Assembly (NCBI GenBank): GCA_904502015.1
Contig: CAJGEA010000141.1
Span: 1-5,406 of the forward strand
DNA from: an uncultured Clostridia bacterium
Lineage (GTDB): Bacteria; Bacillota; Clostridia; Oscillospirales; CAG-272
Length of the DNA: 5,406 bases
Direction of reading: 5' to 3'
Shown here: positions 1 through 4,251 of the stretch, in pieces
Layout of the letters: the number at the start of each line of letters is the position of its first letter
How positions within the stretch are numbered: the first letter of the stretch is position 1
Notes under the pieces: generated by a model
Database searches by the model: none
Told to the model about the DNA's origin: nothing
The model's input: only the letters and a program-made list of their open reading frames with translations
Translations under genes and position numbers: made by a program

Positions 1-1
1 G

Positions 2-961
2 TACGTCGGGGGCGGCACCCCCACCCTCCTGCCCGCGGACTGCGCGCGGACGCTGATGGAGGCGGTACACGAAAGCTTTTCCGTCCTGCCCGACGCCGAG
101 ATCACGGTGGAGGGCAACCCCGCCGCGGCGGATGCCGATGCCCTCGCCGCCTGGCGCGCGGGCGGCGTCAACCGCCTGAGTCTGGGCGCGCAGAGCGCAC
201 AGCCCGACGAGCTCAGGGCGCTGGGACGCCTGCACCGTTGGGCAGACGTGGAGCGCACGGTGGCGGATGCCCGCGCCGTGGGGATCCACAACGTCAATCT
301 GGATTTCATGCTGGGTATACCCCACCAGACCGAGGATAGCCTGGCCGACACCCTTGACCGCGCGATCGCCCTCGATCCGCAGCACCTTTCGGCATACACC
401 CTGATGCTGGAGGAGGGAACTCCCTTTGCCCGTCGCGGCCGCGTGGGGCTGGGTCTGCCCGATGACGAGGACGTGGCCGATGAGCGCGCCGTGGCTCTGT
501 GGGAGCAGGCGGCCGAACGGCTGACGGCGGCGGGCTACGAACATTACGAGATCTCGAATTTTGCCCGTGAGGGCTACCGCTCGCGGCATAATCTGCACAC
601 GTGGCAGTCCCACGATTATCTGGGGCTGGGCGTGGCGGCACATTCCTGCCTGGGCGGTGTGCGGTTCGGCAACAGCCGCGACATTGATGCATTCCTGCGC
701 GGCGAGGATATCACTGAATTTCGGGAGATCTCTACGCCCGCCGAGCGGGAAGGGGAGTACGTCATGCTCGCCCTGCGCCTCGCCGACGGCATTGACGAAC
801 GAGAATTTCACACCCGCTTCGGCTACGGGTTCTATGAAACCCGCGCCGCCGCCCTCCGCCTCTTCATGGACGCGGGCTTCGTCACCCGATGCGGCGACCG
901 CACCCGCCTCACCCCCCGCGGCTGGACGGTGAGTACTGCGATTCTCACGGAGTTGATGTAG
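2..961 (+). CDS. hemW: HemW-like radical SAM heme chaperone, 5'-truncated by the window edge
   Basis: This is the C-terminal 319 residues of a HemW protein, formerly annotated as oxygen-independent coproporphyrinogen III oxidase-like. The reading frame is open from base 2, so the ATG at 56 is internal. The first visible residues, YVGGGTPTLL, are the radical-SAM glycine-rich motif that follows the CxxxCxxC iron-sulfur cluster loop; the cysteines lie upstream of the window. Further family landmarks are the ITVEGNP segment (about 101-121), LSLGAQS, LDFMLGIPHQT (about 299-331), and the HNLHTW...YLGLGVAAHS block (about 587-643) typical of the HemN/HemW C-terminal half. The end (about 740-958) matches a HemN C-terminal winged domain. 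HemW proteins are usually about 375-380 residues, so roughly 60 are missing. Known family members are cytosolic, bind heme and a 4Fe-4S cluster with SAM, and deliver heme to target proteins. HemW rather than HemN is favoured by the GGGTPT start and the overall motif pattern. Composition is clearly GC-richer than the genes at 1492-3449. Confidence 0.93.
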   Translation, partial: YVGGGTPTLLPADCARTLMEAVHESFSVLPDAEITVEGNPAAADADALAAWRAGGVNRLSLGAQSAQPDELRALGRLHRWADVERTVADARAVGIHNVNLDFMLGIPHQTEDSLADTLDRAIALDPQHLSAYTLMLEEGTPFARRGRVGLGLPDDEDVADERAVALWEQAAERLTAAGYEHYEISNFAREGYRSRHNLHTWQSHDYLGLGVAAHSCLGGVRFGNSRDIDAFLRGEDITEFREISTPAEREGEYVMLALRLADGIDEREFHTRFGYGFYETRAAALRLFMDAGFVTRCGDRTRLTPRGWTVSTAILTELM

Positions 962-1052
962 GGGAGTGCGTTTGCGGGGTTTTGCCCAGCGGCCCCAAAA
1001 TAACGCTTGGAAGCTCTCCACGCGCCGCCCTGCCGAGTTGCTTGGTGAAAAA

Positions 1053-1107
1053 TTATCCTATACAAAAAAACACCCCGACAGTCGGGGTGTTTCGTTTTGT
1101 AGGATAA
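1053..1107 (+). terminator. Intrinsic terminator-like long hairpin downstream of hemW
   Basis: The core stem AAACACCCCGA (1068-1078) pairs perfectly with TCGGGGTGTTT (1082-1092) around a CAG loop. The 3' arm runs into TTTCGTTTTGT, giving a U-rich tail. The pairing can be extended: CAAAA (1063-1067) with TTTTG (1095-1099) and TTATCC (1053-1058) with GGATAA (1102-1107), leaving small bulges. It lies about 90 bp after the hemW stop and is the first terminator-like structure there, so it probably ends the hemW transcript. Confidence 0.8.
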
Positions 1108-1152
1108 ATCGGAAGGCCAATAATCATTTGTACGTCAAATTGGTATTTATCT

Positions 1153-1165
1153 GTGCCTGCGGCAC
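1153..1165. repeat. Short hairpin with TGC loop
   Basis: GTGCC pairs with GGCAC around a TGC loop. The same CCTGCGG core recurs in hairpins at 1220-1228 (CCC-TGC-GGG) and 5394-5406 (TTGCC-TGC-GGCAA). This suggests a small repeated stem-loop motif in the intergenic DNA of this genome. Confidence 0.45.
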
Positions 1166-1270
1166 GGCTCTGAATCGGGGTAGGTTAGCATTTGCCCCAC
1201 CATTTCACCCGATGGGATTCCCTGCGGGCGGTTGTCAAATTGGGGTTTGTCGGGGTGTTTATTTAGCCGC

Positions 1271-1326
1271 TGTAGGGGAGGCCCTATGTGGCCTCCCATG
1301 GGCGCCCACACAGGGGCGCCCCTACA
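1271..1326. repeat. Paired-hairpin intergenic repeat, copy 1
   Basis: This 56-bp element is bounded by the inverted repeats TGTAGGGG (1271-1278) and CCCCTACA (1319-1326). Inside are two adjacent hairpins: GGGAGGCC (1276-1283) with GGCCTCCC (1290-1297), and GGGCGCCC (1300-1307) with GGGCGCCC (1314-1321), the latter around an ACACAG loop. The architecture matches copy 2 at 1379-1426. From general knowledge, similar GTAGGGGC...GCCCCTAC elements occur dispersed between genes in many Clostridia. Whether they are MITE-like or REP-like is not settled by this sequence. Confidence 0.75.
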
Positions 1327-1378
1327 GGTAAAACAGCAATATTCCTTATCGGGTATAGATATTCTTTGGATTAAGGGT

Positions 1379-1426
1379 GTAGGGGCGTTCTTTGAACGCC
1401 CGCGGGCGCACACAGTGCGCCCCTAC
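1379..1426. repeat. Paired-hairpin intergenic repeat, copy 2
   Basis: This 48-bp element is bounded by GTAGGGG (1379-1385) and CCCCTAC (1420-1426). It contains hairpin GGGCGTTC (1383-1390) with GAACGCCC (1394-1401), TTT loop, and hairpin GGGCGCAC (1404-1411) with GTGCGCCC (1415-1422), ACA loop. The arms differ from copy 1 but remain perfectly complementary, while the terminal GTAGGGG/CCCCTAC and the CACACAG-like second loop are kept. Copies 1 and 2 are in the same orientation, about 50 bp apart. Confidence 0.75.
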
Positions 1427-1475
1427 CATGGGTTGTTATAAACCGTTCGATAAATCCAAATTTGAAAAACAGCTC

Positions 1476-1489
1476 AACGCGCAAGCGTT
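1476..1489 (-). terminator. Weak possible terminator for the membrane protein gene
   Basis: On the minus strand AACGC-TTGC-GCGTT forms a 5-bp stem immediately after the stop codon at 1492, with a TTTTT run about 6 nt further on. The stem is short and the U-tract is not adjacent, so this is a weak call. Read-through into the paired-hairpin repeats is an alternative way for this transcript to end. Confidence 0.35.
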
Positions 1490-1491
1490 TG

Positions 1492-2202
1492 TTATTTCAT
1501 TTTTGGGATACGGCGGTTGATCTCGTCGCAAAGAGTTGACGCGTCCATGTCGTTCTTGACGGGCAGACGCAGGCACTCTCCGCTCTCGTCACAGATGACA
1601 AGCTCATACCAACGCACGGTGGTCGCCTTTCCCGTATTGGTGAGAGCCGCTGAGGTGGCATGTTCCTCTATGGATGCCGAACAGATGGTAGCATATGGGA
1701 GCTCCCAATATCCATTTGTCATTCCGTCGCCTGTTTCGGGATGAAGATTTGTGAGTGAAAGGGTACGAGATGCCACGAGCAGGCCATCCTTCGTAAAGAA
1801 AACATGGCTTCTCGTGAGTACGTCCGACACCACCGCGCCGTTTTTGCTCCGCTTGAAATGCCGGGCCGTTTCCCCGAAGGCGTATGCCTCGCAGATCACG
1901 TCGGCGGGTTGCTTCAGTACAACGCGGTTGAAATACGGAGCATCCGTAACCACGCTGTCGTAGCCCTCCATTGCGCGGTTGCTCAACTCCAGCATGTCGT
2001 TGTCACTGATATGCCTTGACCCGCCTACAAAGAAGAACACAAGCCCAAGAGGTGCTATCACGCAAGCAATGTAATAGGATATCATGGTCCACCCAAAATA
2101 GATCAATATCACGGCCGCGATCATAAACACACCGCCCAGCGGGCGCAAAATATCCTTTTGCCGATAGTAAAGGCTTCCGTCTTTGACGCTTTTTTTGCTC
2201 AT
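1492..2202 (-). CDS. Membrane-anchored protein, two TM helices plus soluble domain (possibly PH-like), function unknown
   Basis: The product is 236 residues from the chosen start. Residues about 22-40 and 42-61 form two hydrophobic segments separated by a short turn, so the protein should be a membrane hairpin with both ends probably cytoplasmic. The rest (about 66-236) is soluble. Its second half alternates short strand-like segments (SHVFFTKDGLLVAS, YWELPYATICSASI, WYELVICDESGECLRLPV) and ends in a helix (DASTLCDEINRRI). This resembles two-TM proteins with a bacterial PH-like domain, but that is inference from pattern, not a recognised motif. Start choice: an in-frame ATG at 2262 overlaps the -35 of the gene's own promoter and cannot be used. 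Of the ATGs at 2211 and 2202, the one at 2202 (MSKK) sits 11 nt from AAAGGA, while the other is only 2 nt away. The gene is divergent from the 2413 operon and shares its upstream region. Confidence 0.75.
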   Translation of the reverse strand: MSKKSVKDGSLYYRQKDILRPLGGVFMIAAVILIYFGWTMISYYIACVIAPLGLVFFFVGGSRHISDNDMLELSNRAMEGYDSVVTDAPYFNRVVLKQPADVICEAYAFGETARHFKRSKNGAVVSDVLTRSHVFFTKDGLLVASRTLSLTNLHPETGDGMTNGYWELPYATICSASIEEHATSAALTNTGKATTVRWYELVICDESGECLRLPVKNDMDASTLCDEINRRIPKMK

Positions 2203-2213
2203 AAGATCCATCG

Positions 2214-2219
2214 TCCTTT
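2214..2219 (-). promoter_or_regulatory. Ribosome binding site deciding the start at 2202
   Basis: On the minus strand AAAGGA precedes the ATG at 2211 by 2 nt (too close) and the ATG at 2202 by 11 nt (usable). This favours the MSKK start over MDLMSKK. Confidence 0.55.
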
Positions 2220-2233
2220 CGTTTATTTTTTTC

Positions 2234-2262
2234 AGTATAGCATACACAAAGGCAAAAGTCAA
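2234..2262 (-). promoter_or_regulatory. Sigma-A-type promoter for the membrane protein gene
   Basis: On the minus strand TTGACT (2257-2262) and TATACT (2234-2239) are separated by exactly 17 bp, with TGC directly before the -10 (an extended -10). The predicted start of transcription is near 2227, leaving a short leader of about 25 nt before the ATG at 2202. It is divergent from the operon promoter, with the two -35 elements about 75 bp apart. Confidence 0.8.
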
Positions 2263-2311
2263 GCAACCGTTTGTTGAAAGAATTTCGCCGACTTTTCTAC
2301 CATTAGTTGAA

Positions 2312-2355
2312 TGATTAGAAATTTATCGAAACACTATTGACAAGAAGTGATTAGA
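2312..2355. repeat. Direct repeat TGATTAGA around the operon -35
   Basis: TGATTAGA occurs at 2312-2319, upstream of the -35, and at 2348-2355, inside the -35/-10 spacer. The two copies are in the same orientation, 36 bp apart start to start. The placement is suitable for an operator, but the motif is short and AT-rich and could be chance. Confidence 0.35.
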
Positions 2356-2365
2356 TGTGTATAAT
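2337..2365 (+). promoter_or_regulatory. Perfect-consensus sigma-A promoter of the four-gene operon
   Basis: TTGACA (2337-2342) and TATAAT (2360-2365) are separated by 17 bp; every position matches consensus. Transcription should start near 2372, within the TGTGATCACA palindrome. A promoter this strong in front of two regulator genes suggests the operon is normally held down by a repressor. Confidence 0.9.
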
Positions 2366-2370
2366 ATCAG

Positions 2371-2380
2371 TGTGATCACA
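2371..2380. promoter_or_regulatory. Palindrome TGTGATCACA at the expected transcription start, candidate operator
   Basis: This is a perfect 10-bp palindrome beginning 6 bp after the -10 and covering the predicted +1. A repressor bound here would block initiation. The ArsR-DUF2087 or XRE protein encoded by the same operon is the natural candidate, but nothing in the sequence proves which protein binds. Confidence 0.45.
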
Positions 2381-2397
2381 GAACACATTAACCCTTC

Positions 2398-2405
2398 AAA
2401 GGAGG
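2398..2405 (+). promoter_or_regulatory. Strong ribosome binding site of the first operon gene
   Basis: AAAGGAGG lies 7 nt before the ATG at 2413, a near-perfect anti-16S match at ideal spacing. It fixes the start of the first gene. Confidence 0.85.
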
Positions 2406-2412
2406 AAATAAA

Positions 2413-2919
2413 ATGAATTATCTGGACATCGATCGGGCTATGGTCGATCTGACAAGAGATATGTGTGCAGGGTGCAAGTCACGGCTGGATGCCGTCCCGA
2501 AGGAAAACGGGACGGAGCGAAAGGCGCTTCAGCTTGAATACGGCATGTATACCTTTTGCGGTAATGCAGGACTGTTGTTCAACACGACGGGCGAGCGAAA
2601 GATCATGCATATCCGACGCCACGTTTTGGAAAACGATATGCTCAAACGGTTTCCTAAGTTGAATCTTGCTTATCAAGCCTTGGACGAGGAAGAAAAGCTG
2701 TGTTTCGTCGCGGCCCTGCAAGCGGAAATATTCATTCGCGACCAATGGTTAAAGGAACAGTACGCCGAGCTTGCCGCCGCAGAGGCGTCCGGCGACACGG
2801 GCAAGATCTTTGAATTCAAGATCAAGATCGGCGCGGTTGAAAGTCTGTTTGCGATATGGGAGGCATGGCGACGGAAAAACGGCGTGTATCCCTATATGTT
2901 TGAGGAGGTAGAATCATGA
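2413..2919 (+). CDS. Unrecognised soluble protein, first gene of the operon (paralogue A)
   Basis: The product is 168 residues with no signal peptide or membrane segment; I do not recognise the family. It appears mostly helical, with charged amphipathic stretches in the second half. A CAGC pair (C18, C21) near the N-terminus could bind a metal or form a disulfide, but two cysteines alone do not show this. The C-terminal half (FPKLNLAYQAL..EEK..F......FIRDQWL...EAWRRKNGV) aligns by eye with the same region of the next gene: P, Y, EK, F, F-x-DQ-x-L and EAW-x-x-K fall in the same order with only a few gaps. The pair therefore looks like an ancient tandem duplication. The gene follows a perfect promoter and a strong ribosome binding site, and its stop overlaps the next start by 4 bp (ATGA). 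Codon use is less GC-biased than in hemW. The CDS is secure; the function is unknown. Confidence 0.85.
   Translation: MNYLDIDRAMVDLTRDMCAGCKSRLDAVPKENGTERKALQLEYGMYTFCGNAGLLFNTTGERKIMHIRRHVLENDMLKRFPKLNLAYQALDEEEKLCFVAALQAEIFIRDQWLKEQYAELAAAEASGDTGKIFEFKIKIGAVESLFAIWEAWRRKNGVYPYMFEEVES
2903..2908 (+). promoter_or_regulatory. Ribosome binding site of the second operon gene
   Basis: AGGAGG inside the end of the preceding gene lies 7 nt before the ATG at 2916. Together with the ATGA overlap it supports coupled translation at near-equal level. Confidence 0.8.
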
Positions 2920-3449
2920 GCAAACATTCCGTTTATGTAGAGAACGGCAAGGTCGTAGGCGATTCGTTATTTTTTTTGTTGGCAAATGAGCTCTTGGACA
3001 AGGAATGTCGGCGGCTTTGCGACTTCACCGATGCCCTTGACAAAGAGCCAGCAAAGAAAAAGGACAGCATGGCAGAGTATAAGTGCGCCAAGTATCGCTA
3101 CGCCGCGGTATCGCTGATCCACAACACGGTCTATCAGCACAACCGTTGCAGAAAGCAACAAAACATGGAGAGCTTTCATTATCTGTTTCTGCCCTTTGAC
3201 GAGATATTTAAGTCGCATCCCGAAGCTATGGCTTTGTACGATGCCGCCCCCGCAAACGAGAAGCCGGACTTCAGCTTATATTACGCCATGCTGGGCTTTG
3301 CGGATCAAGAGCTTGCGGGGCTTGAAGCAAAGCTCCCCAACGCCACGGATTGGGAGCGGGTCGAGCTCGAAGAACGCATGGCAGGATTGACATTTGCCAA
3401 GGTGTGTCTTGACGAGGCGTGGGGAAAGCGAAAGGACGTGACGCTATGA
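2916..3449 (+). CDS. Unrecognised soluble protein, second gene of the operon (paralogue B)
   Basis: The product is 177 residues with no confident membrane segment; I do not recognise the family. Residues about 28-177 align by eye with the preceding protein. Shared features are a paired cysteine region (C31 and C35 here, C18 and C21 there), a DA..KE..K segment, EY followed by an L-x-x-NT box, then HP...LYDA...EK..F.........DQEL and a terminal EAW..K.DV. Identity is low, so this is a diverged paralogue, not a recent copy. The N-terminus (MSKHSVYVENGKVVGD) is extra and contains a short strand-like VYVENGKVVGD stretch. A run of eight T (2970-2977) falls in codons 18-21, where slippage would truncate the protein. 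The gene overlaps both neighbours by ATGA, placing it firmly in the operon. A two-subunit partnership with the preceding protein is plausible but not shown. Confidence 0.85.
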   Translation: MSKHSVYVENGKVVGDSLFFLLANELLDKECRRLCDFTDALDKEPAKKKDSMAEYKCAKYRYAAVSLIHNTVYQHNRCRKQQNMESFHYLFLPFDEIFKSHPEAMALYDAAPANEKPDFSLYYAMLGFADQELAGLEAKLPNATDWERVELEERMAGLTFAKVCLDEAWGKRKDVTL

Positions 3450-3976
3450 AAGAAAAGCTTGCGCTACTAAAGCTGCTTGCCGATGAAACGCGGTTGGAGA
3501 TTCTCAACATCCTTTTGCGCGAGGACTCCTACGTGGAGAAGATCGCCTGTGAGCTTTCCCTTACCCCCGCGACCATCTGCTACCACCTCAAGAAAATGGA
3601 GGCGGCCGGCGTGGTGCGGTGCGCCCGCTCGCAGTTCTATATCATCTATTCGCTCAATCGGGAGATATTCGACCGCCCGCTCTACGAGCTGATCAAAAAG
3701 GATGGGGAAACCGTTTCCGCCGAGGAAAAATACAGAAAAGAGGTCGTCTCGCATTTCTTCAAATACGGAAGATTGATACAGCTTCCCACCCAGAGAAAAA
3801 AGCGGGAGATCGTCCTCGGTGAGATTGCAAAGCAATTTGAAGCGGGGCGGACGTATGATGAAAAAGAGGTTAACGAGATCATCCATCGGTTTCACGAGGA
3901 TCATTGCACCGTCCGCCGCGAGATGATCGCCTGCGGCCTCATGGCGCGCGAGATGGAGACCTATTGGTTACTGTAA
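3446..3976 (+). CDS. ArsR-type winged-helix regulator fused to a DUF2087 domain
   Basis: The product is 176 residues. Residues 1-75 form an ArsR-like winged helix: LADETRLEILNIL (11-23), a recognition helix region LTPATICYHLKKMEAAGVV (39-57), and a wing ending in YIIYSLN. Residues about 103-174 match the DUF2087 pattern as I know it: HFFKYGRLIQLPTQRKKREIVLGEIAKQFE, then GRTYDEKEVNEII, and HEDHCTVRREMIACGLMARE ending in YW. No ELCVC-like metal site is visible in the HTH, so metal sensing is not indicated. DUF2087 is usually found C-terminal to HTH domains in Firmicutes regulators; its ligand is not established. The start at 3446 is chosen because AAAGGA at 3431-3436 gives 9-nt spacing and the ATGA overlaps the previous stop; an in-frame ATG at 3419 is less well placed. 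It probably autoregulates the operon. Confidence 0.9.
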   Translation: MKEKLALLKLLADETRLEILNILLREDSYVEKIACELSLTPATICYHLKKMEAAGVVRCARSQFYIIYSLNREIFDRPLYELIKKDGETVSAEEKYRKEVVSHFFKYGRLIQLPTQRKKREIVLGEIAKQFEAGRTYDEKEVNEIIHRFHEDHCTVRREMIACGLMAREMETYWLL

Positions 3977-3977
3977 T

Positions 3978-4178
3978 ATGAAACGAACCATTGTTTCGGA
4001 AAAGATCCGAGAATACCGCCGCGAGCACCGTCTGACGCAGGAGGAGCTTGGGAGGATACTGGGCGTGTCGGCGCAGGCGATCTCCAAGTGGGAGCGAGAG
4101 GAGTGCTATCCCGACATCACCTTTCTGCCCGAGTTGGCCGCACTCCTGCTCTGCCGCGTGGATGATTTTTTTGTGTGA
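3978..4178 (+). CDS. Stand-alone XRE-family HTH DNA-binding protein
   Basis: The 66-residue product is almost entirely a Cro/CI-type helix-turn-helix: KIREYRREHRLTQEELGRIL (9-28), GVSAQAISKWERE (29-41), then CYPDITFLPELAALLLCRVDDFF, the usual PDI...LPELA...VDDFF ending. There is no C-terminal sensor or dimerisation domain. Many relatives carry one, but here the terminator follows within 10 bp, so the short form is probably real and not cut. The gene begins 1 nt after the ArsR-DUF2087 stop, and the nearest GGAG is about 19 nt upstream, so translation likely depends on coupling. A T7 run (4166-4172) lies in its last codons. Role: a DNA-binding regulator, possibly a co-repressor or antagonist of its operon partner. 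Confidence 0.88.
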   Translation: MKRTIVSEKIREYRREHRLTQEELGRILGVSAQAISKWEREECYPDITFLPELAALLLCRVDDFFV

Positions 4179-4184
4179 ATAAGA

Positions 4185-4220
4185 ATAAGAAAAAGCACGC
4201 GCGAGCGTGCTTTTTCTTAT
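4185..4220. terminator. Bidirectional intrinsic terminator between convergent genes
   Basis: ATAAGAAAAAGCACGC (4185-4200) pairs perfectly with its complement at 4205-4220 around a GCGA loop, a 16-bp stem. The T-rich 3' arm (TTTTTCTTAT) serves the + strand operon. Read from the other strand the same structure ends in TTTTTCTTATTCTTATTC and serves the convergent gene ending at 4252. Confidence 0.9.
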
Positions 4221-4229
4221 GAGATGGGT

Positions 4230-4246
4230 TCGGGGCAACGCCCCGA
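4230..4246. repeat. Second small GC-rich hairpin in the convergent gap
   Basis: TCGGGGC (4230-4236) pairs with GCCCCGA (4240-4246) around AAC. It lies just after the stop of the minus-strand gene and before the main terminator, so that transcript ends in two successive hairpins. With only weak flanking T runs it may act as a 3'-end stabiliser more than a terminator. Confidence 0.5.
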
Positions 4247-4251
4247 CAAAA

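Larger units (their letters stand above)
1108..1491. other. Non-coding intergenic region rich in small palindromes and repeats
   Basis: I see no credible gene here. Open frames crossing it are short, cover the repeats in several frames, and lack ribosome binding sites. The stretch contains small hairpins at 1153-1165 and 1220-1228, a GTCAAATTGG direct repeat (1134-1143 and 1234-1243, exactly 100 bp apart), a second copy of GTCGGGGTGTTT (1249-1260, also at 1081-1092), an ATCGGG/CCCGAT inverted pair (1174-1179 and 1208-1213), and two paired-hairpin elements listed separately. It reads as an accumulation of repetitive extragenic sequence between the hemW terminator and the 3' end of the convergent gene. 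Confidence 0.7.

Noticed and set aside
966..1331. A 121-codon open frame over the hemW downstream region
   Set aside because: It translates through the terminator hairpin and repeat elements, has no ribosome binding site, and gives a low-complexity product typical of repeat read-through.
1053..1426. CRISPR array or toxin-antitoxin locus in the repeat-rich gap
   Set aside because: There are no regularly spaced direct repeats with unique spacers and no small gene pair with a ribosome binding site. The repeats are individual hairpins.
1147..1441. Short open frames on both strands across the paired-hairpin repeats
   Set aside because: Palindromic GC-rich repeats create open frames on both strands. 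There are no start signals and no recognisable protein pattern.
1103..1456. GATAAATC at 1103-1110 and 1449-1456 as a target-site duplication flanking the repeat block
   Set aside because: An 8-bp AT-rich match about 350 bp apart can arise by chance, and the first copy is part of the terminator stem. No matching terminal inverted repeats adjoin it.
2003..2266. An 87-codon minus-strand frame overlapping the 5' end of the membrane protein gene
   Set aside because: It is an alternative frame of the same region. Its start lies within or upstream of the promoter and it lacks the membrane pattern.
2371..2380. CRP-type site at TGTGATCACA
   Set aside because: The CRP consensus has a 6-bp spacer between TGTGA and TCACA; here the halves abut. 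The position at +1 also fits repression better than activation.
3467..3904. A 145-codon minus-strand frame inside the ArsR-DUF2087 gene
   Set aside because: It is a shadow of a clearly recognisable regulator gene on the plus strand and has no promoter or ribosome binding site of its own.
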